Position numbers and translations under genes: made by a program. Positions 7,991 through 15,625 of a DNA stretch of 23,191 nucleotides are shown here, piece after piece. Each line of letters starts with the position of its first letter. The first letter of the stretch is position 1. The notes beneath the pieces are model-generated. The model was not told the DNA's origin. It made no database searches and saw nothing but the letters and a program-made list of their open reading frames with translations. The stretch is from JANOXC01 sp031418215 (GTDB taxonomy: Bacteria > Bacteroidota > Bacteroidia > AKYH767-A > OLB10), in the NCBI GenBank assembly GCA_031418215.1, contig JANOXC010000122.1, forward strand, positions 1-23,191. The letters are read 5' to 3'.

Positions 7991-9319
7991 ATGACATTTC
8001 AAGACCTTAATTTAAATAAACCATTGCTGGATGCGTTGGCTGAAGCCGGGCTTACTCACCCTACTACCATTCAGCAGCGGGCTTTTGCACCAATAATGGC
8101 AGGCAAAGATGTTTTGGGTATTGCACAAACAGGTACGGGCAAGACCTATGCTTACCTGCTTCCGTTGATGCGCCAGTGGCAGCATGCTAAAAAAAGAAAT
8201 CCCCAGATATTGGTGCTTGTTCCCACACGTGAGTTGGTAGTGCAGGTTGTAGATGAATTTGAAAAAATAGCAAAGTACACTACCCTTGTTGCTGTTGGCG
8301 CTTATGGAGGCGCAAATATTAAAACACAGATGACAGCAATTCTTGCAGGAGCAGATGTTGTAGTTGCAACACCGGGAAGATTATTAGACTTACTATTGAA
8401 CGGAACAATCCAGTCGAACTACATCAAAAGGCTGGTGATTGATGAAATGGATGAATTGTTGAACCTGGGCTTTAGAACACAGGTTAGAAATATCTTTGAT
8501 TTGTTACCGTTGAAACGTCAGAATTTATTGTTTTCTGCTACCATAACTGCTGAGGTCGAAGAATTAATTAAAAACAATTTTAACAATCCAATAAAGATTG
8601 AAGCTGCTCCTACAGGAACACCGCTAAATAATATTGTACAAATAGGATATGAGGTTCCTAATTTTAATACGAAGATTAATTTTTTAGAACATCTGCTTGC
8701 AACTGATAAAAGTATGACGAAGGTGTTGATTTTTGCAGGGAGCAAAAAATTAGCGGATGACATCCACAACAGAATTGAAGATCAATTCTCTGAACGCCTG
8801 GCGGTAATTCATTCCAACAAAACACAACCAAATCGTTTTAAAACAGTGAATGATTTTGAAAGCGGTGCTTGCAGTATTTTGATTGCAACGGATATTATTG
8901 CACGCGGGTTGGATGTATCGTCTGTATCACATGTAATTAATATCGATGTTCCGGCAGTTCCGGAAAATTATATGCACCGTATTGGCAGAACAGGCAGAGC
9001 TGATAAAAAAGGGATTGCAATAACTTTTATTACAGAAAGCGACGTCGAACATAAAAATAAGGTTGAAGCGTTGATGGGTCAGAAAATACCAATGAAAAAA
9101 ATGCCAGAAGATGTGAAGATCTCTGCTTTTTTAACTGAAGAGGAGAAACCTGTCATCAATATGAAAATTATTGAGGTGCGACAGCCTAAGAATGTTGCAA
9201 AGGGACCAGCACATCATGAGAAAAAAGACAAGAATAAAAAAGTAAATATTAAAGTCACACGCGCCGATGCCATGAAGGAGAAGTATGGCAAGCGATATGA
9301 GAAGAAACACCGAAGTTAA
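7991..9319 (+). CDS. DEAD-box RNA helicase
   Basis: This 442-residue protein carries the helicase motifs in order: Q motif (Phe3, Gln28), Walker A AQTGTGKT (45-52), PTREL (78-82), GG (106-107), TPGR (127-130), DEMD (151-154), SAT (182-184), the strand with FAGSKK (248-253), ATDIIARGLD (299-308) and HRIGRTGR (329-336). Motif II is DEMD rather than DEAD; Asp and Glu for magnesium and ATP hydrolysis are kept. The last 50 or so residues are a Lys-rich tail typical of RhlE-like proteins that bind RNA, with likely roles in ribosome assembly or cold response. Its stop is four bases from that of the convergent carotenoid operon, so no dedicated terminator fits between them. Confidence 0.95.
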   Translation: MTFQDLNLNKPLLDALAEAGLTHPTTIQQRAFAPIMAGKDVLGIAQTGTGKTYAYLLPLMRQWQHAKKRNPQILVLVPTRELVVQVVDEFEKIAKYTTLVAVGAYGGANIKTQMTAILAGADVVVATPGRLLDLLLNGTIQSNYIKRLVIDEMDELLNLGFRTQVRNIFDLLPLKRQNLLFSATITAEVEELIKNNFNNPIKIEAAPTGTPLNNIVQIGYEVPNFNTKINFLEHLLATDKSMTKVLIFAGSKKLADDIHNRIEDQFSERLAVIHSNKTQPNRFKTVNDFESGACSILIATDIIARGLDVSSVSHVINIDVPAVPENYMHRIGRTGRADKKGIAITFITESDVEHKNKVEALMGQKIPMKKMPEDVKISAFLTEEEKPVINMKIIEVRQPKNVAKGPAHHEKKDKNKKVNIKVTRADAMKEKYGKRYEKKHRS

Positions 9320-9323
9320 TTCC

Positions 9324-10022
9324 TTATTGCCCTTTACTTCTATTTTTTTTTGACATGAATTCAAAGATGGAAACATTTAATAAAATCAATGTCATTCCAT
9401 AAAACACATCTTCCACTGGAATTGTCAGCAATCTGATACCTATATTTTCATTGTCATTATACCACACCACCGGTTCACTTAACCCCGTTCCTGTTAAAAT
9501 ACCATTCACAATTAAAAATGGAATTAGTAATATCATGTATGAAAAATAAAACCTGCTGAGCCATTTTGATTTTAAATAAAATTTCAAAAATAATAATAAC
9601 AACGTCAAGCCAATGCAAGTAGAATAAGTATATGCCTTCGTTGAATTGTAAAGACCGACAACAATTAAAATCGGTAATAAAATCCCTGTTATTATTCTTT
9701 CAGCACTTGCTAAAAAGTCATTATGGATAAGTTTATTAAGACAATAATAAGTGAATAGGCAAGAATAAGGAATACAAATAAAAAACATAACTTCTTCCAA
9801 AGGCAGGTTTAATAAATGATATCCGGTTAAATATTTCTGTGTAAATCCCCATACTCCTATCATGGTAAAATAACTATCCCAAATTAGAAATGGAATAGCC
9901 GATATCAGAATTGCAGGAAAAACAAACTTCCATTTTTTATAAAATTCAAGCTTCGGATGAAAGGAAAAAAGAAACGGAACGATGAAAGCACCAAGGTCAA
10001 CTAGTAAATATAAATAATTCAT
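9324..10022 (-). CDS. crtYcd: Lycopene beta-cyclase, fused CrtYc-CrtYd type
   Basis: This 232-residue membrane protein has two related halves, each ending in the family motif: PLEEVMFF (74-81) and PVEDVFYG (202-209). The WDSYFT and GVWGF segments (48-60) precede the first. Two fused halves are the arrangement of heterodimer-derived CrtYc/CrtYd cyclases of Bacteroidota, archaea and fungi, which turn lycopene into beta-carotene without a classical FAD fold. The acidic residues of the PxE(E/D) motifs are the proposed catalytic ones. It is the last gene of the operon; its ATG overlaps the TGA of crtZ as ATGA, implying translational coupling. Confidence 0.92.
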   Translation of the reverse strand: MNYLYLLVDLGAFIVPFLFSFHPKLEFYKKWKFVFPAILISAIPFLIWDSYFTMIGVWGFTQKYLTGYHLLNLPLEEVMFFICIPYSCLFTYYCLNKLIHNDFLASAERIITGILLPILIVVGLYNSTKAYTYSTCIGLTLLLLFLKFYLKSKWLSRFYFSYMILLIPFLIVNGILTGTGLSEPVVWYNDNENIGIRLLTIPVEDVFYGMTLILLNVSIFEFMSKKNRSKGQ

Positions 10023-10492
10023 TTATGTTTCGTTTCAATCGCTTCTCTGAAATATTTCATCGGCACCCAAAGCATACCAAAACATTCTCCATCATACTTA
10101 TCAAGGTGCTTATGGTGCACTTTGTGCGCTTTCCTAATGGCGCGCAAATAAAATGAATCTGTATTTCTGAAGATCTTAAATCGTTGATGAATAAATATAT
10201 CGTGCACCAGAAAATATGCAGCACCGTATAGGGTGATACCAATACCTATCCAGAAGAGTGCATTAAACTCATTTTGCATGCCAATGAAAATACCCAACAT
10301 TCCGGGTATTGCAAAAATCAAAAAGAAGTAATCGTTTTTCTCAAAAAAATTTGTTGTTTCTTTCTGATGATGGTCACGGTGAAGAAACCAGCCTAAATAA
10401 TGCATTACATACTTATGGGTAAACCATGCCACTCCTTCCATGAATATGAAGGTGGCCAACACTATTGAGAAACTAATTAGCAAGTATTCCAT
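10019..10492 (-). CDS. crtZ: Beta-carotene 3-hydroxylase (CrtZ, fatty-acid-hydroxylase superfamily)
   Basis: This 157-residue di-iron membrane hydroxylase shows the full histidine set: HKYVMH (26-31), HRDHH (38-42), HDIFIHQR (97-104) and HKVHH (123-127), separated by hydrophobic segments. CrtZ enzymes add 3- and 3'-hydroxyls to beta-carotene, giving zeaxanthin through beta-cryptoxanthin. The start codon lies 20 bases inside the upstream SRPBCC gene and the stop overlaps the cyclase start. No ketolase is present in the window, so zeaxanthin is the predicted end product unless genes elsewhere modify it. Confidence 0.94.
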   Translation of the reverse strand: MEYLLISFSIVLATFIFMEGVAWFTHKYVMHYLGWFLHRDHHQKETTNFFEKNDYFFLIFAIPGMLGIFIGMQNEFNALFWIGIGITLYGAAYFLVHDIFIHQRFKIFRNTDSFYLRAIRKAHKVHHKHLDKYDGECFGMLWVPMKYFREAIETKHK

Positions 10493-10964
10493 TTTTATTG
10501 AATAGTTTTTCTACCACAACCCGTCTGTATGTAAATATTTCCTTCAATTTCTTCCGCACAAACAACCAATGTGCAAATTTACCAATTATTCCAAACGGTA
10601 ATTCGTATCTAACCGTATCTGTCATCAACAATCCTCGATCCGTTGCTGTGAAAGTATGGGTATGTTCCCACAATTTATAAGGGCCTTCCAGTTGCTTGTC
10701 AGTAAATTGCTGTCCTTCTACAACTTCACTAATCAGGGTCTTCCATTTAACAGGAATACCTAAGATCGGCTTAACTGTATAAGTTATTTCCATTCCGGGA
10801 TAAACAGGGCTTTCATCGAGTTCAGAGATTATCTTAAAATCCATATCGGGTGGTGTTATTTTTGAAAGATTGCCGGGTGAAGAGAAAAATTCCCAGGCCT
10901 CCGATAATGGAATAGTTAGCAGTTGATCCGTTTGCAGCTTGTAAGTTTCGTTCTTTTTTTTCAT
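10473..10964 (-). CDS. SRPBCC-family protein of the carotenoid operon
   Basis: This 163-residue protein has no signal peptide and matches the START/SRPBCC cyclase-dehydrase fold used for hydrophobic ligands. It opens with Q-L-L-T-I-P-L then EAWEFFSSPGNLSKITPPD (about 21-40), the typical start of this subgroup, and ends in a helix rich in Phe and basic residues (from about 130). Homologous proteins are common in Bacteroidota carotenoid clusters, but their role is not established to my knowledge. Carrying or positioning a carotenoid or precursor between IPP isomerase, hydroxylase and cyclase is a plausible inference. It begins one base after the idi stop and overlaps crtZ by 20 bases. Confidence 0.85.
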   Translation of the reverse strand: MKKKNETYKLQTDQLLTIPLSEAWEFFSSPGNLSKITPPDMDFKIISELDESPVYPGMEITYTVKPILGIPVKWKTLISEVVEGQQFTDKQLEGPYKLWEHTHTFTATDRGLLMTDTVRYELPFGIIGKFAHWLFVRKKLKEIFTYRRVVVEKLFNKNGILAN

Positions 10965-10965
10965 T

Positions 10966-11511
10966 TTAATCTATAAATTGGAATTGATGTTCCTTAATGT
11001 ATCTTGTTACCTTGCTAAAGCAAAGCTTTAACCAAGCCGTATAATGTTGTGGATTTATCTCCAGTTCGATAGCAAGTGCATCCATACTCATGTATTTCCA
11101 ATTTTGCACCTCCATTAAGTTCATTTTGGGAGGATCATTACTTACTCCAAAAAAAACATGATCAAACTCATACTCTATCAATCCATTTTCAAAATCTGCC
11201 TTATATATAAAATCGAAACCTTGCTTTATCCTTGTTGAAATACCCATCTCTTCCATTAATCGATTCGATGCAGCCTCATCAATATTTTCGCCCGGCATCG
11301 GATGACTGCAACAGGTATTCGTCCATAACCCCCCTGAATGATACTTTATATCAGCACGCTGTTGAAGCAATAGTTCTCCTTTTGAATTAAAGATAAAAAT
11401 TGAAAAAGCCCTGTGCAATACACCCTTCTGATGCGCTTCCAACTTCTCCATAAAGCCAAGTTCTTTATCATTCTCATCAACTAAAATAACAGAAGTTGCT
11501 GTTGATTTCAT
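10966..11511 (-). CDS. idi: Isopentenyl-diphosphate delta-isomerase, type I
   Basis: This 181-residue Nudix-fold enzyme interconverts IPP and DMAPP, supplying the starter for polyprenyl diphosphate synthesis. The signature WTNTCCSHP (63-71) contains the catalytic Cys (Cys68 by alignment with the NTxCxHP form), the Nudix-type helix has SNRLMEEMG (82-90), and the catalytic Glu lies in the segment around 113-118 before DHVFFG. Length is normal for bacterial Idi-1. The ATG at 11511 is overlapped as ATGA by an in-phase tail that appears to belong to a frameshifted upstream gene, so it was probably once translationally coupled. It is followed after one base by the SRPBCC gene. Confidence 0.95.
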   Translation of the reverse strand: MKSTATSVILVDENDKELGFMEKLEAHQKGVLHRAFSIFIFNSKGELLLQQRADIKYHSGGLWTNTCCSHPMPGENIDEAASNRLMEEMGISTRIKQGFDFIYKADFENGLIEYEFDHVFFGVSNDPPKMNLMEVQNWKYMSMDALAIELEINPQHYTAWLKLCFSKVTRYIKEHQFQFID

Positions 11512-11606
11512 TGCTTCATGTATTTAATAACTTCACTAACCATATTATCCCAATCAATTAAACTATTAATAAATATAAACCACTCAGGTATTATTTGCTT
11601 GTTCTC
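11508..11606 (-). pseudogene. Out-of-frame C-terminal tail of the upstream hypothetical gene
   Basis: The 72-base gap before idi lies within a 32-codon stop-free frame ending in TGA at 11508-11510, which overlaps the idi ATG as ATGA. It reads E-N-K-Q-I-I-P-E-W-F then an Ile/Asn/Asp-containing helix-like end KYMKQ. It has no proper start. Removing one base near 11607 (in TTGAGAGAAC, minus sense) joins it to the preceding gene after Leu165, giving a 197-residue protein with the ATGA coupling used elsewhere in the operon. I read it as the displaced end of that gene. Confidence 0.55.
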
Positions 11607-12102
11607 TCAACCATTTCTTTTCAGCAACAGTGCAATCATCAGTCTTTAACATAAAATCAATTACAATTTTCTTAACGGAAAGATCTTTTAATTCCGGAAT
11701 GCCATCGAAAACAAATTTCTTATCTTTTTTAATGTTATTATTATAATTCAGAAAGAATGGTACATTAATTTGCACTGCATAACGCAAAAAACGCATCTCC
11801 ATATCATTTTGGTCTCTAGCAATTGCATTTTCAAGAAAATCTCTTCCTTGGTTAAAATATTTAAGTTTATTGATGGGGTTAAAAGCATGTTTCGACAACA
11901 AAATATAAGCCATTCCTTTATAAGCAACTAATATTGACTGATCGTTCGAATCAACATCTTTTAAAAGGACCAGCATTTTTCTTGCCGCTTCTTCCGTTTC
12001 CACAGATTCATGAAACAATTCCCTGATCTCTTGCATCGTGTATCCCTCCGATACAAAAGTCATCAGCAAAAACAAAGGAAGCAAAAGCCATTTCATCTTC
12101 AC
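11584..12102 (-). CDS. Secreted helical-repeat (TPR-like) protein of the carotenoid operon, probably frameshifted near its end
   Basis: The encoded 172-residue protein starts with a signal peptide (basic MKMK, then a Leu/Phe-rich core to about residue 20). The remainder is alpha-helical and looks TPR-like: AYKGMAYILLSKHAFNP (about 59-75), KLKYFNQGRDFLENAIARD (about 79-97), then a conserved-looking MEMRFLRYAVQINVPFFLNY (101-120). Proteins of this kind recur beside crtI and crtB in Bacteroidota, but I know of no assigned function; a periplasmic or membrane-associated scaffold role is a guess. The ATG overlaps the crtB stop (ATGA). The last seven residues look like a product of a one-base shift after Leu165. 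Confidence 0.8.
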   Translation of the reverse strand: MKMKWLLLPLFLLMTFVSEGYTMQEIRELFHESVETEEAARKMLVLLKDVDSNDQSILVAYKGMAYILLSKHAFNPINKLKYFNQGRDFLENAIARDQNDMEMRFLRYAVQINVPFFLNYNNNIKKDKKFVFDGIPELKDLSVKKIVIDFMLKTDDCTVAEKKWLREQANNT

Positions 12103-12935
12103 AGCATGTTTATTTGATAGCGAACATTAGACTTAAACATCAGGTATAACTTAGAGGAATTGGGTATCCTGATCCTTTCCAGCATTATTCTTTGAGGAGC
12201 CACATTTTTTATCTTTCGGAATAAGTGTAAATAATAATAGTAAGCAAGATATACACCTCTTCTTGAACTATTGGGTAGTTGCCTGATTCCTTCCAATCCT
12301 TTTCTCAAATCATTGCCAATCTCTTCTTCAATCTTCATTTTATCACTTGCAGATAACTGCTCGAGATTTACACCCGGAAAATAAGTTCTTCCCAACTGTT
12401 CAAAGTCTTGCTTTACATCGCGCAGGAAATTAATTTTTTGAAATGCAGCACCTAGTGACATAGCAGCAGGTTTCAACTTTTCATATAATGCTGATGAATC
12501 AGCTGTAAACACATGAAGGCACATTAATCCAACTACTTCGGCAGAACCTAATATATATTTTTCATAATTATGCCTTTCATATTTAACATCGCCCAAGTCC
12601 ATTTCCATACTGGTAAGAAATGTTTCAATAAGGTTTCTGTCAATTTTATATTGATGAACAGCTTCCTGAAATGAATTAAGAATTGGATTCAACGAAATCC
12701 CATCATTAAGTGCTTCATAAGTATCATCTTTAAACTTCATAAGTAATCTTCGCTTATCATGGTTATGAAACGAATCCACGATTTCATCAGCAAAGCGCAC
12801 AAAACCATAAATGGCATAAATGGGCCGATGTAATTTCTTATTCAGGAAATAGATTCCCAAAGAGAAACTGGTACTATACGATTTAGTTGTAATGCTGCTG
12901 CATTTTGCAGATACATCATCAAATATTTTTTTCAT
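12099..12935 (-). CDS. crtB: Phytoene synthase
   Basis: This 278-residue enzyme condenses two geranylgeranyl diphosphates into phytoene. It has STSF (21-24) near the N-terminus, the first Asp-rich magnesium motif DEIVD (50-54) and the second DVKQD (173-177) followed by FEQLGRTYFP, all placed as in CrtB/squalene-synthase family members. The segment AYYYYLHLFRKI near 235 is the usual C-terminal helix. Length is typical. Its ATG overlaps the crtI stop (ATGA), and its own stop overlaps the next start the same way, so crtI, crtB and the following gene are translationally coupled. Confidence 0.95.
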   Translation of the reverse strand: MKKIFDDVSAKCSSITTKSYSTSFSLGIYFLNKKLHRPIYAIYGFVRFADEIVDSFHNHDKRRLLMKFKDDTYEALNDGISLNPILNSFQEAVHQYKIDRNLIETFLTSMEMDLGDVKYERHNYEKYILGSAEVVGLMCLHVFTADSSALYEKLKPAAMSLGAAFQKINFLRDVKQDFEQLGRTYFPGVNLEQLSASDKMKIEEEIGNDLRKGLEGIRQLPNSSRRGVYLAYYYYLHLFRKIKNVAPQRIMLERIRIPNSSKLYLMFKSNVRYQINML

Positions 12936-14446
12936 GCCTTCACTTTTAAGTACTTCATTAATTCTTTTGCTGCTATTTGTCCTGAAATAATAGATGGCGG
13001 AACGCCCGGGCCGGGAACTGTCAGCTGTCCTGCAAAAAATAAATTGCTAACCTTTTTGCTCTGAATTTTCGGCTTAAAGATCGCTGTCTGGAATAAGGTA
13101 TTGGCTAACCCATATGCATTTCCCTGATATGCATTATAGTCCTTTACAAAATCTGAAACTGAATAACTCTGCTTGTAAGTAATGTGATCCCTGATATTTT
13201 GCCCAGTATATTTCTCAAGTCTGTCCATTAATATTTCAAAGTAATGGCTTCTCTCCTTTTCTGAATCTTCTAATCCGGTTGCAATGGGCATCAGCAGAAA
13301 AAGGTTTTCACAACCTTGAGGTGCTACTGTGTCATCTGTTTTAGATGGGCAACAGGCATAAAACAAAGGGCTTGTTGGCCATTTCTTATCTTGGTATATT
13401 TCTTCAGCATGTAAATTAAGGTCTGCATCAAAAAATAAATTATGATGGAGCAACTTATCAATCTTTTTGTTAATGCCAATATAAAATATTAAACAAGAAG
13501 GCGCAAATACCTGCTTCTTCCAAAAACGCTTGCTATATGTACGATAATCATTGGAGAGCAGTGATTGCTCAACATGGTGATAATCCGCGGCGGCAACAAC
13601 ACCGCTTACTTTCATACTCCGGTTCGCTGTATGTAACATCGACACTTTACCATTTGCAATTTCCAATTGATCTACTTTTTCATTTTTATGAAAAGTAACA
13701 CCGGCTTCCAAAGCTATTTTTTCAAATGCTTCAACCACTTTACCAAATCCTCCCATTGGATAAAATGTTCCCTGTTTCAACCCGGCAAAATTCATCAGGC
13801 TGTATAAAGCAGGTGTGTCTTTTGGCATAGCGCCAAGAAAGAGAACAGGAAATTCAATCAATGCAATCAGTCTTTCATCTTTGAAAAATTTTCTGACATG
13901 TTTACTGAAGGAAGAAAAAAGTTGAAGCTTTAAAGCATCTTTTAACAAACTAAAACTAAAAAATTCAGTTATTGAATGACCTGGAAGATAAACCAACTCC
14001 TTCATTCCTGCATTGTATTTATACTCGGCCTGCATCATAAATTTCCTCAGCTGATCAGCACTTCCTTTTTCAATACTTTCAAATAATGCACATAACTGAT
14101 CAAAATCTGCGGGAATATCCAGATAGTCGTTATTCCCAAAAATTATTTTAAATCCCGGATCAAGTTTTTTTAACTCATAAAAGTCGGAAGTAGTATTGCC
14201 GAAAATATTATAGTACCGTTCAAATACATCGGGCATCCAATACCAACTGGGGCCCATATCAAATAAGAAACCATTGTCCGACATGGTCCTTGCTCTTCCG
14301 CCAACTGTTGCATTCTTTTCGAAAACAGTTACATCAATATTATTAGCCGCCAACACCGCAGATGATGCCATACCGGCAAAACCTGAACCAATAACGGCAA
14401 CAGTGGAGGCTTTACTTTTAATTAACGGACCTTGTGTTGATGACAT
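12932..14446 (-). CDS. crtI: Phytoene desaturase (CrtI family)
   Basis: This 504-residue FAD enzyme has the N-terminal dinucleotide-binding motif VIGSGFAG (19-25) with the acidic residue Glu43 at the end of strand two, GGRARTM (49-55) and the CrtI-type segment FDMGPSWYWMP. The C-terminal bacterial desaturase signature is present: NLFFAGQLTVPGPGVPPSI then SGQIAAKEL. CrtI proteins carry out the four desaturations from phytoene to lycopene. Related CrtD, CrtN and CrtO oxidases share the fold, but the adjacency of crtB and absence of a second copy favour CrtI. It starts one base after the regulator's stop. Confidence 0.94.
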   Translation of the reverse strand: MSSTQGPLIKSKASTVAVIGSGFAGMASSAVLAANNIDVTVFEKNATVGGRARTMSDNGFLFDMGPSWYWMPDVFERYYNIFGNTTSDFYELKKLDPGFKIIFGNNDYLDIPADFDQLCALFESIEKGSADQLRKFMMQAEYKYNAGMKELVYLPGHSITEFFSFSLLKDALKLQLFSSFSKHVRKFFKDERLIALIEFPVLFLGAMPKDTPALYSLMNFAGLKQGTFYPMGGFGKVVEAFEKIALEAGVTFHKNEKVDQLEIANGKVSMLHTANRSMKVSGVVAAADYHHVEQSLLSNDYRTYSKRFWKKQVFAPSCLIFYIGINKKIDKLLHHNLFFDADLNLHAEEIYQDKKWPTSPLFYACCPSKTDDTVAPQGCENLFLLMPIATGLEDSEKERSHYFEILMDRLEKYTGQNIRDHITYKQSYSVSDFVKDYNAYQGNAYGLANTLFQTAIFKPKIQSKKVSNLFFAGQLTVPGPGVPPSIISGQIAAKELMKYLKVKA

Positions 14447-14447
14447 G

Positions 14448-15335
14448 CTAGCGTTTCAATATTTCAATTAAACTATCAACTTCTTTTAACCAAACAACCT
14501 GTGAATTTAATGGGATATTTTCAATGACTTTAGCTCTTCCTGATATAAACACCTTCAATTTTTTTGAAAATTCCTTAATCTGATTCAGAAATTCTGCTGT
14601 TTCCCGCTCGGGGCGATTCTTTACAAAAAATGTATAAATATGTGTAGCATTGCATTCCTTAACTACATTAAATAGATTTTCTACAGGCACGCGACGACCC
14701 AGGTAAACAACTTTTTTGCCGTGTTTCTTCAAAATGTAATAGGTCAGCAAAAGCCCCAGGACATGCTCTTCTGGTTCACGTAGAAACAAAATCCAGGTTT
14801 GATCAGCATCAACAGGCAATGGAAGTGCGTCAATTGCAGCATAAAGTTTCTTCTCCAGTAAATTAGAAATAAAGTGCTCCTGTGCCGGAAGCATTTCATT
14901 GCTGGTCCACAATTGACCAATGCGCATTAGTAAAGGATAAACAACATTTTTATAAGTCTCAATTAAACCATCCCTATGAATACAACCATTTATAATTTTT
15001 TCAAAAAGCGCCTCATCAAATGAAGTTGCTGCAATGATACATTGATTCAGCAGCGCCTCGGTTTTATTATCAAATTGTATAGCATTGCTAAGCAGTTTTT
15101 CTATTTCATCAGCGATCTCTTTATTGTTGAGTTTACTGATTTTGGAAATTTTCATCCCATTATTCATCAGCACGCTGACGTTTAGCAGTTTTTTGAGTTG
15201 CTCATCGTCGTAGTAACGGATATTGGTATCTGTCCGTTCCGGTTGTAATAAGTTGTAGCGCTGCTCCCAAACTCTTATTGTATGGGTCTTTACATTGCTC
15301 AACTGTTGAAGGTCTCTGATGGAATAGTGGGACAC
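14448..15335 (-). CDS. MerR-family regulator with B12-binding domain (CarH/LitR-like photoreceptor)
   Basis: Residues 4-70 form a MerR helix-turn-helix (YSIRDLQQLSNVKTHTIRVWEQRY). Residues about 95-170 are the cobalamin-cap helical domain with W-x9-EH (Trp143, Glu153, His154). Residues about 180-295 are a Rossmann-type B12-binding domain with E-x-H-x-x-G (Glu189, His191, Gly194), His191 being the expected lower cobalt ligand. These motifs are those of CarH/LitR proteins, which bind adenosylcobalamin, repress carotenogenesis in the dark and leave DNA when light breaks the Co-C bond. The start is GTG at 15335, chosen because the HTH begins three residues later. It heads the carotenoid operon, and a perfect inverted repeat covers its promoter. 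Light response is inferred from motifs and context. Confidence 0.92.
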   Translation of the reverse strand: MSHYSIRDLQQLSNVKTHTIRVWEQRYNLLQPERTDTNIRYYDDEQLKKLLNVSVLMNNGMKISKISKLNNKEIADEIEKLLSNAIQFDNKTEALLNQCIIAATSFDEALFEKIINGCIHRDGLIETYKNVVYPLLMRIGQLWTSNEMLPAQEHFISNLLEKKLYAAIDALPLPVDADQTWILFLREPEEHVLGLLLTYYILKKHGKKVVYLGRRVPVENLFNVVKECNATHIYTFFVKNRPERETAEFLNQIKEFSKKLKVFISGRAKVIENIPLNSQVVWLKEVDSLIEILKR

Positions 15336-15369
15336 TTTGTTTAACTTTTTACAAAATTAGTTAAACAAA
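15336..15369 (-). promoter_or_regulatory. Inverted-repeat operator, probable CarH/LitR-type binding site
   Basis: TTTGTTTAAC at 15336-15345 and GTTAAACAAA at 15360-15369 are perfect ten-base inverted repeats separated by 14 bases. The left arm abuts the GTG start codon of the regulator and the spacer contains a -7 element. A protein bound across both arms would block transcription of the operon, so autorepression is the simplest reading. Confidence 0.6.
15352..15359 (-). promoter_or_regulatory. Candidate -7 element of the carotenoid operon promoter
   Basis: On the minus strand TAATTTTG matches TAnnTTTG and lies 16 bases before the GTG at 15335, giving a leader of about ten bases. It sits in the spacer of the inverted repeat. 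The -33 region shows only a weak T-rich match. Confidence 0.45.
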
Positions 15370-15625
15370 ATGTCTTAAAAACATAACCTACTAAATATTA
15401 TATATTTGAATTACAATACTTTAAGTAAATACTAAAATTAGATTTGTTGGCCAGACCTAAAGTGACAGTAAGTTTTCGGTGCAAGTCCTAGCTGATTGCT
15501 AATTGAAAAGGTAAATCGCTTTATCGGAAAAGCAATTTCTAAAACTTTGAAAGTAATGTTGTGAATATATTGCGAAAAAGATCAAAGAAAAAAACAAAAA
15601 AATCATTCAGTGTATCAAGAATGTT
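15370..15625. other. Intergenic spacer between cinA and the carotenoid operon
   Basis: About 256 bases with no gene. It holds an imperfect hairpin at 15513-15538 (ten-base arms with one mismatch, six-base loop) not followed by a T-run, and a stretch at 15478-15507 (plus sense) with partial likeness to the cobalamin riboswitch core. An A-rich tract at 15583-15602 precedes the cinA stop. None is strong enough to call as an RNA element. Confidence 0.4.

Noticed and set aside
15513..15538. Imperfect hairpin downstream of cinA as a terminator
   Set aside because: It lies about 90 bases past the cinA stop, has a mismatch, and has no following T-run.
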